Below, piece after piece: positions 8,609 through 19,489 of a stretch of 64,000 bases of DNA. The notes under the pieces were generated by a model, which did no database searches, had not been told where the DNA came from, and was given only the letters and a program-made list of their open reading frames with translations. Position 1 is the first letter of the stretch. Every line of letters begins with the position of its first letter. This DNA is from Klebsiella aerogenes KCTC 2190. GTDB taxonomy: Bacteria > Pseudomonadota > Gammaproteobacteria > Enterobacterales > Enterobacteriaceae. The stretch lies in assembly GCF_000215745.1 (NCBI RefSeq), contig NC_015663.1, forward strand, positions 1,116,001 to 1,180,000. Direction: 5' to 3'. Position numbers and translations under genes: made by a program.

Positions 8609-8694
8609 CTTTTTTTTGCAATTAATGCGTGTTGACTCGAACGCCGGAGTCAGTGATGTTTAAAGGGTCTTTTCAACCAAATGAGGAACAAGGA

Positions 8695-9183
8695 ATGAGT
8701 GACATCGTGATACGCCATGCTGAACCGAAAGATGTTGACGCGATTCGTCAAATTCACGCCCAGCCGGAGGTGTATCACAACACGCTACAGGTCCCTCATC
8801 CATCCGAGCATATGTGGCGGGAGCGGCTAACCGATACGCCCGGCGTGAAGCAGCTGGTGGCCTGTATCGATGGGCAAGTCGTGGGGCATTTATGCATTGC
8901 CGTCGTCCAACGCCCTCGCCGTAGTCACGTTGCCGATTTTGGTATCAGCGTGGATTCGCGCTGGCATAACCGCGGCGTCGCCAGCGCGCTGATGCGCACC
9001 ATGATTGATATGTGCGACAACTGGCTGCGCGTCGAGCGCATTGAGCTGACGGTGTTCGCCGATAACGCCCCGGCAGTCGCGGTGTATAAGAAGTACGGCT
9101 TTGAGATCGAAGGCACCGCCAAGGGTTACGCATTGCGCAACGGCGAGTATGTGGATGCGTATTATATGGCGAGAATGAAGTAG
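8695..9183 (+). CDS. yhhY: GNAT-family N-acetyltransferase
   Basis: 162 residues with the acetyl-CoA-binding GNAT motif A (GISVDSRWHNRGVASALM) around residues 82-99 and motif B (NAPAVAVYKKYGFEIEG). E. coli YhhY acetylates amino acids and aminoacyl-nucleotide toxins in vitro. ATG 8695 follows a good AAGGA site; the frame continues upstream to 8629, but that would run into the ryhB promoter side and lacks family similarity. Confidence 0.92.
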   Translation: MSDIVIRHAEPKDVDAIRQIHAQPEVYHNTLQVPHPSEHMWRERLTDTPGVKQLVACIDGQVVGHLCIAVVQRPRRSHVADFGISVDSRWHNRGVASALMRTMIDMCDNWLRVERIELTVFADNAPAVAVYKKYGFEIEGTAKGYALRNGEYVDAYYMARMK

Positions 9184-9184
9184 C

Positions 9185-9268
9185 GTGTTGCCGGGTGGCG
9201 GCTTCGCCTTACCCGGCCTACTTTTGTGCAATTGTAAGCCCGGTAAGCGCAGCGCCACCGGGCAACAC
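9185..9268. repeat. BIME (pair of inverted REP elements)
   Basis: TTGCCGGGTGGCGGCTTCGCC..ACCCGGCCTAC followed by the inverted partner GTAAGCCCGGTAAGCGCAGCGCC..GGGCAA. It fills the space between the convergent ends of yhhY and ggt. Such REP pairs stabilise mRNA 3' ends and bind gyrase or IHF in enterobacteria. Confidence 0.85.
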
Positions 9269-9269
9269 C

Positions 9270-11015
9270 TTAATACCCTGCGGTCAAATCACCGGGTGAA
9301 CGCGGATCGGAAGCGCCATACAGCGTGCCGTCCGGCCCCACCATAATGCTCTGGGTACTGCCCATCGCCTCTTTCAGCGCGACTTTCTGCCCCTTTGCTT
9401 CCAGCCATTTCACGGTATCCGGGCTAAAACCTTTCTCCACCCGCAACTCGTCCGGCAGCCACTGGTGGTGGAAGCGCGGCGCATTGGTGGCCTCCGCGAC
9501 GTTCATCCCAAAATCAATGGTGTTGACCACCATTTGCAGCACGGTGGTGATAATTCGGCTACCGCCCGGGCTACCGGTCACCAGCCAAGTCTTCCCGTCT
9601 TTTACCACGATAGTTGGCGACATCGACGACAGCGGACGCTTTTTCGGCCCTACCGCGTTGGCGTCGCCGCCCACCAGCCCATAGACGTTAGGCACGCCGG
9701 GTTTCGCCGAGAAATCATCCATCTGGTTGTTGAGTATAATGCCGGAGTCGCCGGCCACGATGCCGGTACCAAAGGTGGTATTCAACGTATAAGTCACCGC
9801 CACCGCATTGCCGTCTTTATCGACCACCGAGAAGTGGGTGGTCTGGTTGCTTTCATACGGCGCCAGCTTGCCCGGGCGGATCTGGCTGGAAGGCTTCGCC
9901 TTGTTGACGTCGATCTCAGCGGCTATCGCTTTAGCGTAAGCTTTGCTGGTCAGCGCCTGCCACGGCACTTTGACGAAGTCAGGATCACCGAGATATTCCG
10001 AACGGTCGGCATAGGCATGTTTCTCCGCCTCCGCCATCACCTGCATGGCGTCGGCGCTGCCAAAGCCATATTTCTGCATATCGAAGTTTTCGAGGATATT
10101 GAGGATCTGCACGATGTGGATCCCGCCAGAGGACGGCGGCGGCATGGAGTAAACCTCATAGCCGCGATATTCACCGCTAATCGGCGTACGCTCCACGGCC
10201 CTGTAGTTGGCGAGGTCGGCTTTGGTGATAAGCCCGCCATGTTTTTTCATCTCACCGGCAATCTGGTCGGCGATAGCCCCTTTATAGAAGGCGTCCGGGC
10301 CGTGCTCGGCAATCAGCTCCAGGCTTTTCCCCAGATTCTTTTGCACCAGCCGGTCGCCTTTTTTCAGCGGCTCGCCATTCTTCCAGAAAATCGCTTTGCT
10401 GTTTTCATGCTGCGGGATCACTTCGCTGCCATAGGTTTTTAAATCGTCAGCCAGCGCATCGTTAACGATAAAGCCCTCTTCCGCCAGCTTAATCGCCGGG
10501 CGGATCACCTTATTCAGCGGCATGGTGCCGTATTTTTCCAGCGCGAGAGAGAAGCCCTCGACGCTGCCTGGCGTACCGGAAGCGAGATGTGAAGTCAGCG
10601 ATTTTTTACTGTCAGGATTGCCATGTTCATCAAGGAACATATCGCGGGTGGCCTGTTCCGGGGCCATCTCGCGGAAATCGATCGCCGTGGTTTTACCGTC
10701 TTTAGTTCGCAGCATCATAAAGCCGCCGCCGCCGATATTACCGGCCTGCGGATGCGTCACCGCCAGCGCATAGCCAACGGCAACCGCTGCATCGACGGCG
10801 TTGCCGCCCTGGCGCAGAATATCCACGCCGACGCGGGTCGCCAGCGCATCCACCGAGGCCACCATCCCCTGCTGGGCGCGTACCGGATGAAATACATCTT
10901 CCTCAACGCCATACGAGACCGGCGGCGGGGGCGGCGGATTGGCGGCGACGGTAAAGCTGCCCCCCGCCAGTAACGCTGCGATGACCACCTGACGCCATAT
11001 TGTTGTTTTTATCAT
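9270..11015 (-). CDS. ggt: Gamma-glutamyltranspeptidase (glutathione hydrolase), periplasmic
   Basis: 581-residue precursor with a Sec signal peptide (basic start, hydrophobic core, cleavage near residue 25). It hydrolyses glutathione and transfers gamma-glutamyl groups. The proenzyme self-cleaves before the catalytic threonine in NQTTHFSVVDKDG (around residue 390), giving large and small subunits; the small subunit shows the substrate motifs LNNQMDDF and the PLSSMSPT loop. Just after the signal peptide lies an unusual run of six prolines (NPPPPPPVSYG). Monocistronic. Confidence 0.96.
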   Translation of the reverse strand: MIKTTIWRQVVIAALLAGGSFTVAANPPPPPPVSYGVEEDVFHPVRAQQGMVASVDALATRVGVDILRQGGNAVDAAVAVGYALAVTHPQAGNIGGGGFMMLRTKDGKTTAIDFREMAPEQATRDMFLDEHGNPDSKKSLTSHLASGTPGSVEGFSLALEKYGTMPLNKVIRPAIKLAEEGFIVNDALADDLKTYGSEVIPQHENSKAIFWKNGEPLKKGDRLVQKNLGKSLELIAEHGPDAFYKGAIADQIAGEMKKHGGLITKADLANYRAVERTPISGEYRGYEVYSMPPPSSGGIHIVQILNILENFDMQKYGFGSADAMQVMAEAEKHAYADRSEYLGDPDFVKVPWQALTSKAYAKAIAAEIDVNKAKPSSQIRPGKLAPYESNQTTHFSVVDKDGNAVAVTYTLNTTFGTGIVAGDSGIILNNQMDDFSAKPGVPNVYGLVGGDANAVGPKKRPLSSMSPTIVVKDGKTWLVTGSPGGSRIITTVLQMVVNTIDFGMNVAEATNAPRFHHQWLPDELRVEKGFSPDTVKWLEAKGQKVALKEAMGSTQSIMVGPDGTLYGASDPRSPGDLTAGY

Positions 11016-11139
11016 TGTCTTACTCCTGAAAGGTAGGTTTTATCTCCCGGCTTAAGCCTGGTTGATAACTCCTAAAAAATCATTGTTATGGCGAATTCGA
11101 GGTACACTTAAGTGATCCCACGCACGGGAGGAGAAAACA

Positions 11140-11460
11140 ATGAAAGCGATTTTATTCCTGGCGGCGCTGATGCCGCTCGGCGTTTTAGCACAGCCGATTA
11201 ACATCGATAACAACCCTAACCAGCCGGGTTATGTGGTGCCCAGCCAGCAGCGAATGCAAAATGAGATGAAGGTGCAGCAACAGCAGCAGCAAAGCATGCT
11301 TAAGCAGAATCTGAATAATCAGACCCGTTCGCAGCAGCAGCATTTGCAGAGCCAGTTGCAAACCAATCAGCAGCGCGCGGCGCAGGGCGGCAATCTCAAT
11401 TCGCAGCCGCAGGTACTGCCGAACAACAACGGCGGGATGCTGCGGCAGACTAACCCGTAA
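11140..11460 (+). CDS. yhhA: Small periplasmic glutamine-rich protein YhhA (DUF2756)
   Basis: 106 residues: a cleavable signal peptide (MKAILFLAALMPLGVLAQP), then an extremely Gln/Asn-rich body (QQQQQQ, QQQ blocks) likely to form a disordered or coiled region. It matches E. coli YhhA by position and composition. The function is unknown. A strong GGGAGG Shine-Dalgarno lies before the ATG. It is divergent from ggt and convergent with ugpQ. Confidence 0.88.
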   Translation: MKAILFLAALMPLGVLAQPINIDNNPNQPGYVVPSQQRMQNEMKVQQQQQQSMLKQNLNNQTRSQQQHLQSQLQTNQQRAAQGGNLNSQPQVLPNNNGGMLRQTNP

Positions 11461-11483
11461 AGATCGTCCGCCGCAAATCAGTA

Positions 11484-12220
11484 TTAAGGCTGGAAATTCG
11501 GCCCGATGACGTCAATAGCATCGGTGCAGATGCAATCTACGCCCCAGCGCAGCAGTTCAGCGGCGCGCTGGGGTTTATTGACCGTATACACCAGAATATG
11601 CAGGCCGGCCTGTTTCAGGCTCGCTACCCGAGCCGCATCCAGCAGCTTGTGGTTGAGATGAATAGATACGCAGCCCAGCCGGGCGGTCAATTCGCGCCAG
11701 TCATCGCGCCACTCATCCAGCAGCAGCCCGCGTGGCAGCTCGGGCGCGGCTTCCTGCGCCGCTTCCAGCGCGTCGATTTCAAAGGATGAGAGTAGCGGCG
11801 CGGTCATATCGGCCCACAGATCGCGCGCGGCCAGCGCCACCACTTTGCCGGTCTGCGGCCCCTGCCCGGTGGTCGGCTTAATTTCGATATTCGCCATCAT
11901 GCCGTGACGGCGGCAGCGTTCCGCCACCTGAGAGAGCAGCGGCAGCGGTTCGCCCTTAAATTCACGGCTGTACCAGCTGCCGGCATCGACCTTCAGCAGA
12001 TCGTCCCACGACAGCTCGCCCGCCACGCCCCAGCCGTTGCTGGTGCGTTCGAGATTATCGTCGTGCAGCAGAAAGATCTGCCCGTCCTTCGACAGCTTGG
12101 CGTCAAATTCAATCATCGTGTGCCCGTAGCGGGCGCCGACGTCGATAGCCGCCAGGGTGTTCTCCGGCGCCAGTTTACCGCCGCCGCGATGGGCGACGAT
12201 GTGGGGATAAGGCCAGTTAC

Positions 12221-12224
<4 letters not shown>
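11484..12224 (-). CDS. ugpQ: Glycerophosphodiester phosphodiesterase, cytoplasmic
   Basis: Hydrolyses glycerophosphodiesters brought in by the Ugp transporter to glycerol-3-phosphate plus an alcohol. 246 residues with the GDPD signature [12 protein letters not shown] near residue 10, [18 protein letters not shown] (metal-binding Glu/Asp and second His) and a C-terminal GVDCICTD. Last gene of ugpBAECQ; its ATG overlaps the end of ugpC by 4 bp, which indicates coupled translation. Confidence 0.95.
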
Positions 12225-13291
<1,067 letters not shown>

Positions 13292-13292
13292 T

Positions 13293-14138
13293 TTATTTCT
13301 CACTATCGACCAGGCCGCGCACAAACGCGCGCTGCATGGCTAAAACGATGACGACCGGCGGGATCAGGGTCAACAGCATCGCCGCCATCACCTGATTCCA
13401 CTGGGTAGTACCTTCACCGGTGGCGATCATGCCTTTAATACCGGCGACGGCGGTGCCAAGATTCACATCCTGAATAATCAGCAACGGCCATAGATACTGG
13501 TTCCAGCCGTAGATAAAGGTGATGACGAACAGCGCGGCGAGGTTGGTTTTCGACAGCGGCAGCACGATGTCGCGGAAGAAGCGCATCGGCGAAGCGCCAT
13601 CGATACGCGCCGCTTCAATCAGCTCGTCCGGCAGAGTCATAAAGAACTGGCGGAACAGGAAGGTGGCGGTAGCCGAAGCCATCAACGGCAGCGTTAACCC
13701 GGCATAACTGTCGAGCATTTTGAGGTTGGCGATCACTTCCACCGTCGGGAAAATACGCACCTCGACCGGCAGCATCAGAGTGATGAAGATCATCCAGAAG
13801 AACAGGTTACGCAGCGGAAAGCGGAACCAGACGATGGCGAAAGCCGAAAGCATCGACACCACGATTTTGCCTACCGTAATGGCGAACGCCATGATGAAGC
13901 TGTTGAGCATCATCAGCCAGAACGGCGCGCTGTTGACGCCGACCCCGTTCACCCAGATGGTCTTCATGTTCTCCAGCAGATGTCCGCCGGGGCTCAGCGT
14001 CATCGGCGTTTCAAACACCGATTTGTTATCCAGCGTCGCCGCCACGAAGGCGACGTACAGCGGGAATAAAATGACGGCAATGCCCAGAATCAGCATGGTG
14101 TGGCTGAAAATCGTCAGCCCGCGACGGTTCTCAATCAT
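13293..14138 (-). CDS. ugpE: sn-glycerol-3-phosphate ABC transporter permease UgpE
   Basis: 281 residues, six predicted membrane segments, MalG-type binding-protein-dependent permease with the EAA loop ([22 protein letters not shown], about 185-206) that contacts UgpC. Its start overlaps the end of ugpA by 4 bp and it ends one base before ugpC, so it is within the ugpBAECQ operon. Confidence 0.95.
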   Translation of the reverse strand: MIENRRGLTIFSHTMLILGIAVILFPLYVAFVAATLDNKSVFETPMTLSPGGHLLENMKTIWVNGVGVNSAPFWLMMLNSFIMAFAITVGKIVVSMLSAFAIVWFRFPLRNLFFWMIFITLMLPVEVRIFPTVEVIANLKMLDSYAGLTLPLMASATATFLFRQFFMTLPDELIEAARIDGASPMRFFRDIVLPLSKTNLAALFVITFIYGWNQYLWPLLIIQDVNLGTAVAGIKGMIATGEGTTQWNQVMAAMLLTLIPPVVIVLAMQRAFVRGLVDSEK

Positions 14139-15022
14139 TGGTAACGCACCTTACTTTCAACGTAACGGAACTGCACCACCGTCAGGATAATGACGAGGAA
14201 CATCAGCACCACCGACTGCGCGGCGGAAGCGGAAAGATCGAGCCCGGCGAAACCTTCGCGATAAATTTTGTAGATTAGGGTGGTGGTCGCCTGCACCGGG
14301 CCGCCGGCGGTGGCGGCATCAATTACCGGGAAGGTGTCGAAGAAGGCGTAAACCAGGTTGACCACCAACAGGAAGAAACTCACCGGCGCAATCAGCGGCA
14401 GCGCCAGCTTGAAGAAGCGACGAATCGGCCCGGCGCCGTCGATGGCGGCGGCCTCAACCAGCGAACGCGGGATCGACTGCAGCGCGGCGAAAAAGAACAG
14501 GAAGTTGTAGCTTATCTGCTTCCAGACCGAGGCGAAGACCACCAGAAACATCGCCTGGCCGCTGTTCTGCGCGTGGTTCCAGTCGTAACCCAATTCGCCG
14601 AGGAAATGAGTGATCAGCCCGCGTCCGGGATTGAAGAGGAAGATCCACAGCACCGCCGCGACGGCGGGAGCCACGGCATACGGCAGCAGCATCAGCGTTT
14701 GATAAAAGCGGCTGCCGCGCACCACATAGTCGACCAGCGCGGCAAAAAACAGCGAAATAAGCAGGCCGCTGACGGTTACCAGGGTACTGAATTTTATGGT
14801 CGTCCAGAAAGAGTCCAGATAGTACGGGTCGTGGAATAGCGTGACGAAGTTATCCAGGCCGACAAACTGGCTGGAAAGGCCAAACGGATCGACGCTCTGC
14901 AGCGAGTACCACAGCGCTTCGCCCGCGGGCCAGATAAAGAAAATCAGCGTGATAATCAGCTGCGGCGCGACCAGCACATAGGGCAGCCAGCGCGAGCGGA
15001 ATACCGGACGGGATGATGACAT
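14135..15022 (-). CDS. ugpA: sn-glycerol-3-phosphate ABC transporter permease UgpA
   Basis: 295 residues from [15 protein letters not shown], six membrane segments, MalF-type permease with EAA loop [20 protein letters not shown]. The open frame extends 21 codons upstream, but these would be read from the REP element at 15040-15120, so the ATG at 15022 is chosen. It is separated from ugpB by a BIME, which may lower the level of the membrane subunits relative to the binding protein. Confidence 0.95.
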   Translation of the reverse strand: MSSSRPVFRSRWLPYVLVAPQLIITLIFFIWPAGEALWYSLQSVDPFGLSSQFVGLDNFVTLFHDPYYLDSFWTTIKFSTLVTVSGLLISLFFAALVDYVVRGSRFYQTLMLLPYAVAPAVAAVLWIFLFNPGRGLITHFLGELGYDWNHAQNSGQAMFLVVFASVWKQISYNFLFFFAALQSIPRSLVEAAAIDGAGPIRRFFKLALPLIAPVSFFLLVVNLVYAFFDTFPVIDAATAGGPVQATTTLIYKIYREGFAGLDLSASAAQSVVLMFLVIILTVVQFRYVESKVRYQ

Positions 15023-15040
15023 GAAGATTTTATTCCTGAA

Positions 15041-15120
15041 CAATGCCGGGTGGCGGCTACGCCTTACCCGGCCTACATAGGGCACATCGTAGGCCCGGTA
15101 AGCGCAGCGCCACCGGGCAA
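15041..15120. repeat. BIME between ugpB and ugpA
   Basis: Two inverted REP units (AATGCCGGGTGGCGGCTACG..ACCCGGCCTAC and GTAGGCCCGGTAAGCGCAG..ACCGGGCAAG) inside the operon. The arrangement is almost the same as that at 9185-9268. Intra-operon REPs behind a binding-protein gene typically stabilise the upstream message (as in malE-malF). Confidence 0.88.
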
Positions 15121-15128
15121 GTTACAGA

Positions 15129-16445
15129 TTACGATTTGGTTGCTTGCTCGAAACGGCGCAGCAGTTGATTCCCGCGCTGAACGGCGGAGTCCAGCGCCTG
15201 TTGCGGAGTTTTCTTGCCGGTCCACACGCTCTCCAGCTCTTCATCAACGATGGTGCGAATTTGCGGCATGTTGCCCAGGCGCAGGCCTTTGGTGAACGGC
15301 AACGGCGGCTTGTTCAGCATCTGGCGAGTGGCGATATCAGCGCCTGGGTTCTTATCATAGAAGCCCTGCTGGCGCGTCAGATCGTAGGCCGCGGTGGTAA
15401 TCGGCAGATAGCCGGTTTTCTGGTGCCACTCGGCGGCGTTTTCCGGTTTGGTCAGGAAGTCGAGGAACTTCGCCACGCCGGTGTAGGTCTCTTTGTCCTT
15501 GCCCTGCATCACCCACAGGCTGGCCCCGCCGATGATAGCGTTCTGCGGCGCGCCTTTCACATCAGCGTCGTAAGGCATCATGCCGACGCCGTAGTTGAAT
15601 TTCGCGTACTGACGAATATCCGCCAGCGAGCCGGATGAGGCGGTAGTCATCGCGCAGTCGCCGTTATAGAACTTCTCGGTGGATTCATCCTTACGCCCGA
15701 AATAGCTGAAATCGCCTTTCTTGTTCATCTCTTCGAGCAGCGCGATATGCTTCACCTGCTCCGGCTTGTTGAACTCAAGAACCGCGTCGGTACCGTCAAA
15801 GCCGTTATTTTTCGTGGCGACCGGCAGGCCGTTCCAGGCGCTGAAGTTCTCAATCTGGATCCAGCCCTGCCAACCGCTGGCGTAGCCGCACTTCATTCCG
15901 GCCGCTTTCAGTTTGGCGGTGTAAGCCGCCAAATCCTGCCAGGTTTTCGGCGGCTGCTCAGGGTCCAGACCCGCTTTCTTGAAGGCGTCTTTGTTGTAGT
16001 ACAGCACCGGCGTGGAGCTGTTAAACGGCTGGGAGAGCAGATGGCCGGTTTTTGAATCGGTGTAATAACCGGACACCGTCGGTACGAACTGCGATTCATC
16101 GAACTTAATACCCGCATCGCTAAAGACCTGGTACACCGGCTTAATAGCTTTTGACGCCATCATGGTGGCGGTGCCGACTTCATACACCTGCAGAATCGCC
16201 GGCGCGTTACCGGTACGGAAGGCGGCGATACCGGCGCTCAGGCTCTGCTCGTAGTTGCCTTTGTACATCGGAACAATTTTGTAATCAGGATTGGCCGCGT
16301 TGAAACGTTGCGCCAGAGAATCAACTTCTTTACCCAGTTCCCCTTCCATCGAGTGCCAGAAAGGGATGGTGGTTACTGCCAGTGCCTGGCCAGCAAATGC
16401 CAGGCTCAGCGCCAGTCCTAAAGCTGTATGTCGTAACGATATCAT
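15129..16445 (-). CDS. ugpB: sn-glycerol-3-phosphate-binding periplasmic protein
   Basis: 438-residue solute-binding protein of cluster B with a 23-residue Sec signal peptide (cleavage after GQALA). It captures glycerol-3-phosphate and glycerophosphocholine-type diesters and delivers them to UgpAEC. Motifs such as [17 protein letters not shown], the VLYYNKDAF stretch and the C-terminal [15 protein letters not shown] agree with E. coli UgpB. First gene of the operon, with candidate Pho boxes upstream. Confidence 0.96.
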   Translation of the reverse strand: MISLRHTALGLALSLAFAGQALAVTTIPFWHSMEGELGKEVDSLAQRFNAANPDYKIVPMYKGNYEQSLSAGIAAFRTGNAPAILQVYEVGTATMMASKAIKPVYQVFSDAGIKFDESQFVPTVSGYYTDSKTGHLLSQPFNSSTPVLYYNKDAFKKAGLDPEQPPKTWQDLAAYTAKLKAAGMKCGYASGWQGWIQIENFSAWNGLPVATKNNGFDGTDAVLEFNKPEQVKHIALLEEMNKKGDFSYFGRKDESTEKFYNGDCAMTTASSGSLADIRQYAKFNYGVGMMPYDADVKGAPQNAIIGGASLWVMQGKDKETYTGVAKFLDFLTKPENAAEWHQKTGYLPITTAAYDLTRQQGFYDKNPGADIATRQMLNKPPLPFTKGLRLGNMPQIRTIVDEELESVWTGKKTPQQALDSAVQRGNQLLRRFEQATKS

Positions 16446-16519
16446 CGGTTATCTCTCTTGTTGTTCCGGATGCGCGATTTCACGCGTTTTATGTTCGCGG
16501 GGTAACATGACATGTTCGA

Positions 16520-16537
16520 ATTACAGAAAAATAACTT
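16520..16537 (-). promoter_or_regulatory. Candidate PhoB box 1 upstream of ugpB
   Basis: On the minus strand AAGTTAT-TTTT-CTGTAAT: two 7-mers 11 bp apart, as required for the Pho box (consensus CTGTCAT repeats). The ugp operon is a known PhoB target in E. coli. Confidence 0.6.
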
Positions 16538-16563
16538 TTTTATTACAAAAAAAAGATAGTAAC

Positions 16564-16581
16564 GGGTCAGAGAGATGACAA
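16564..16581 (-). promoter_or_regulatory. Candidate PhoB box 2 upstream of ugpB
   Basis: On the minus strand TTGTCAT-CTCT-CTGACCC: a near-perfect first Pho half-repeat and a weaker second one with the correct 11-bp period. It lies about 120 bp from the ugpB start. Confidence 0.6.
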
Positions 16582-16620
16582 GCCGATGAAAGGACGGGGG
16601 AAGTAAAGTGGGAGCTGAGA

Positions 16621-16680
16621 CACGGATAATATCCGTGCGATCGGCTCCCGGGGTCGGCGCAAGCGCCTCGCCCGGGCTAC
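16621..16680. repeat. Short inverted repeat plus REP-like palindrome between livF and ugpB
   Basis: CACGGAT-AAT-ATCCGTG (16621-16637) is a perfect hairpin; it is followed by a REP-like palindrome CCCGGGGTCGGCGCAAGCGCC..GCCCGGGCTAC. It lies after the livF stop and may mark the end of the liv transcript. Confidence 0.65.
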
Positions 16681-16716
16681 AAACCGGCGAAGTGAATAAC
16701 GCCGGGTTACGATGAA

Positions 16717-17430
16717 CTAACCGCCGAGATAGGCGCTGCGCACCGCCTCGTTGGCCAACAGCGCGTCGCCGGTATCCTCCAGCACCACGTGACCGTTTTC
16801 CAGTACGTAGCCGCGATCGGCCAGCTTCAGCGCCTGGTTGGCGTTCTGCTCAACCAGGAAGATCGTCATCCCCTGCTCACGCAGCTGTTCGATGGTATCG
16901 AAAATCTGCTGAATGATAATCGGCGCCAGCCCCAATGAGGGCTCATCAAGCAGCAGCAGGCGCGGCTGGCTCATCAGAGCGCGACCGATCGCCAGCATCT
17001 GCTGCTCGCCGCCGGACATGGTGCCGGCGCGCTGAATACGGCGTTCATGCAGACGCGGGAACAGCTCATACACCCATTGGATGCGGGTATGGAACTGGTC
17101 GCGGTCGGCAAAAAAACCGCCCATCGCCAGGTTCTCTTCCACCGTCATGCGCGAAAAGACGCGCCGCCCTTCCGGCACGATCGCCACCGCTTCACGCATG
17201 ATTTTCGCCGTCTGCCAGTCGGTAATATCCTTGCCGTCAAAGACAATGCGCCCGCTGGAAGCCCGCGGATCGCCGCACAGCGTACCAAGTAGGGTGGTTT
17301 TCCCTGCGCCGTTGGCGCCGATAAGCGTGACTATCTCACCCTGTTTGATATGCAGGCTGACGTTGTGCAGCGCCTGAATCTTGCCGTAGTGGGCGCTGAC
17401 ATTGTCAAAAGTTAACATCGCTTTTTCCAT
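16717..17430 (-). CDS. livF: Branched-chain amino acid ABC transporter ATPase LivF
   Basis: 237 residues; Walker A GANGAGKTT, Q-loop, signature MSGGEQQML, Walker B LLLLDEPSLGLAP and the switch His in FLVEQN-type context. It powers LIV-I/LS import of leucine, isoleucine and valine with LivG. The ATG at 17430 (MEKAMLTFDN) is the family start; a longer reading up to 17448 touches the livG stop. Last gene of livKHMGF. Confidence 0.95.
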   Translation of the reverse strand: MEKAMLTFDNVSAHYGKIQALHNVSLHIKQGEIVTLIGANGAGKTTLLGTLCGDPRASSGRIVFDGKDITDWQTAKIMREAVAIVPEGRRVFSRMTVEENLAMGGFFADRDQFHTRIQWVYELFPRLHERRIQRAGTMSGGEQQMLAIGRALMSQPRLLLLDEPSLGLAPIIIQQIFDTIEQLREQGMTIFLVEQNANQALKLADRGYVLENGHVVLEDTGDALLANEAVRSAYLGG

Positions 17431-17447
17431 CTTATGCGTCACCACCA

Positions 17448-18215
17448 TTATGCTTCACCTAAATAGGCGCGGATCACGTCCGGGTTATTACGAATCTCTT
17501 CCGGCGTCCCGTTGGCCAGCGGCGTCCCCTGGTTCACGACGTAGATGCGATCGGAAATGCCCATCACCAGCTTCATATCATGTTCGATAAGCAGGATGGT
17601 GGTGTTGTGATGGCTACGCAGCTCGGCGATAAGCTCATCCAGCTCTTTGGTCTCTTTCGGGTTAAGCCCCGCCGCCGGTTCATCAAGCATCAGGATCTCC
17701 GGCTGCGTCACCATACAGCGGGCAATCTCCAGCCGGCGCTGGTCGCCGTAGGCCAGGTTGCTGGCCTGACGGTTGGCATGCTCCAGCAGGCCGATACGCT
17801 CAAGCCAGGTGGCGGCCCGATCCAGCGCTTCGCTCTGCGCGCGACGGAAGGCCGGCGTTTTCAGCAGACCGGAGAAGACGCCGGTTTTCAGCTGTTGATG
17901 CTGCGCCACCAGCAGATTTTCAATCACCGTCATTTCGCGGAACAGACGCACGTGCTGGAAGGTTCGTACCACCCCCATCCGTGCAATCTGCTGCCCCGGC
18001 AGCCCTTCCAGATGCTGGTCGCGCAGCATAATGGTGCCGCCGGTAGGTTTATAGAAACCGGTCAGGCAGTTAAAAACGGTGGTTTTTCCCGCGCCGTTTG
18101 GGCCAATTAAGGAAACGATCTCTTGCGGGCGCAGCTCAAGGGAGACGTTATTGACCGCCAGCAGGCCGCCAAAACGCATCATCAGGCCGTTCACGGATAA
18201 TATTGGCTGACTCAT
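17448..18215 (-). CDS. livG: Branched-chain amino acid ABC transporter ATPase LivG
   Basis: 255 residues; Walker [10 protein letters not shown] near residue 38, family-specific helical insert after the Q-loop ([20 protein letters not shown]), signature [12 protein letters not shown] and Walker [14 protein letters not shown]. It forms the ATPase pair with LivF. Its ATG overlaps the livM stop by 4 bp. Confidence 0.95.
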   Translation of the reverse strand: MSQPILSVNGLMMRFGGLLAVNNVSLELRPQEIVSLIGPNGAGKTTVFNCLTGFYKPTGGTIMLRDQHLEGLPGQQIARMGVVRTFQHVRLFREMTVIENLLVAQHQQLKTGVFSGLLKTPAFRRAQSEALDRAATWLERIGLLEHANRQASNLAYGDQRRLEIARCMVTQPEILMLDEPAAGLNPKETKELDELIAELRSHHNTTILLIEHDMKLVMGISDRIYVVNQGTPLANGTPEEIRNNPDVIRAYLGEA

Positions 18216-19489
18216 GCCTGCTCTCCTTTCGCCTGACCGTTTTTCAGCTTCAGCTGCGGGCGCGTCATCGGCAGCAGCCCCTGCGGACGCCAGATCATCA
18301 TCAGCACCATCAACCCACCGAGCATTAACATGCTGTATTCGTTGAAATCACGCATCAGCTCGCGCGATACCACCAGCAGAATAGCCGCCAGGATCACTGC
18401 AAACTGCGAGCCCATACCCCCCAGCACCACGATCGCCAGCACAAAGGCCGACTCGGCGAAGGTAAAGGACTCCGGGCTCACGAAGCCCTGGCGCGCGGCG
18501 AACAGCGTGCCGGCAAATCCGGCAAACGCGGCGCTGATAGTAAAGGCGGTCAGCTTGATGCGCGTCGGGCTCAGGCCCAGCGAACGACAGGCGATTTCAT
18601 CTTCACGCAGCGCTTCCCACGCCCGCCCGAGCGGCATCCGCAGCAGACGGTTAATAACGAACAGGCTGAGCACCACCAGCAGCAACGCTACCAGATAGAG
18701 GAAAATCACCCTATCGCTGGGATCGTACTTCAGACCGAAGAAGTTGCTGAAGGTATCCCAGCCGCCTTCACGGGCGGTACGGCTAAATTCAAGACCAAAG
18801 AAAGTCGGTTTCGGGATCTGGCTGATACCGTTCGGCCCGCCGGTGATCTCGGTATTGTTAAGCAGCAAAATGCGCACGATCTCGCCGAAGCCTAAGGTCA
18901 CAATCGCCAGATAGTCGCCGCGCAGACGCAGCACCGGGAAGCCCAGCAGGAAGCCGGCCGCCGCGGAAACCAGGCCGGCCAGCGGCAGGCAGGTCCAGAA
19001 ACCGAGACCGTAATAGTGGTTAAGCAGCGCAAAGGTATAGGCGCCGATGGCGTAAAACCCGCCGTAGCCCAATACCAGCAGGCCGGAAAGCCCAACCACC
19101 ACGTTCAGTCCGAGACCAAGGATGATATAAATCATCGTCAAGGTGGCGATATCCACCGTACCGCGCGACACCATAAACGGCCAGGCCACGGCAATCACCA
19201 GCAGGGCTATCAGAAAGAGCTTCTGCTTGACCGTCGACCCGTCAATCGCCGGCATAATAAATTTCGGCCCGGAAACGTTCTTAACCGCTTTCTGGAACAG
19301 CGGGCGCAGCAGTTGGAAGAAAAAGACCACCGCGGTGCCGATGAAAATCCACTGCCAACGAATATCGGCGGCGGTATCGACCACCAGTTTGGTGCCATTC
19401 AGCTCCAGCTGCACGCCCATAAAGACGCCCGCCAGAACAAAGAACATCGCGGCGGAAAGAAGCGCCATCGCAATTTGCATCGGTTTCAT
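18212..19489 (-). CDS. livM: Branched-chain amino acid ABC transporter permease LivM
   Basis: 425 residues with about ten hydrophobic segments; the C-terminal two thirds match the LivM permease core ([29 protein letters not shown] and [11 protein letters not shown] motifs). The longer N-terminal part relative to other LivM-like permeases is normal for enterobacteria. It overlaps livH and livG by 4 bp each. Confidence 0.95.
   Translation of the reverse strand: MKPMQIAMALLSAAMFFVLAGVFMGVQLELNGTKLVVDTAADIRWQWIFIGTAVVFFFQLLRPLFQKAVKNVSGPKFIMPAIDGSTVKQKLFLIALLVIAVAWPFMVSRGTVDIATLTMIYIILGLGLNVVVGLSGLLVLGYGGFYAIGAYTFALLNHYYGLGFWTCLPLAGLVSAAAGFLLGFPVLRLRGDYLAIVTLGFGEIVRILLLNNTEITGGPNGISQIPKPTFFGLEFSRTAREGGWDTFSNFFGLKYDPSDRVIFLYLVALLLVVLSLFVINRLLRMPLGRAWEALREDEIACRSLGLSPTRIKLTAFTISAAFAGFAGTLFAARQGFVSPESFTFAESAFVLAIVVLGGMGSQFAVILAAILLVVSRELMRDFNEYSMLMLGGLMVLMMIWRPQGLLPMTRPQLKLKNGQAKGEQA

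Noticed and set aside
9465..10442. 325-codon plus-strand frame opposite ggt
   Set aside because: Complement of a high-GC, strongly biased gene; no similarity and no start signals. The same holds for the long antisense frames opposite gntU (2563-3702) and arnA (54034-55173).
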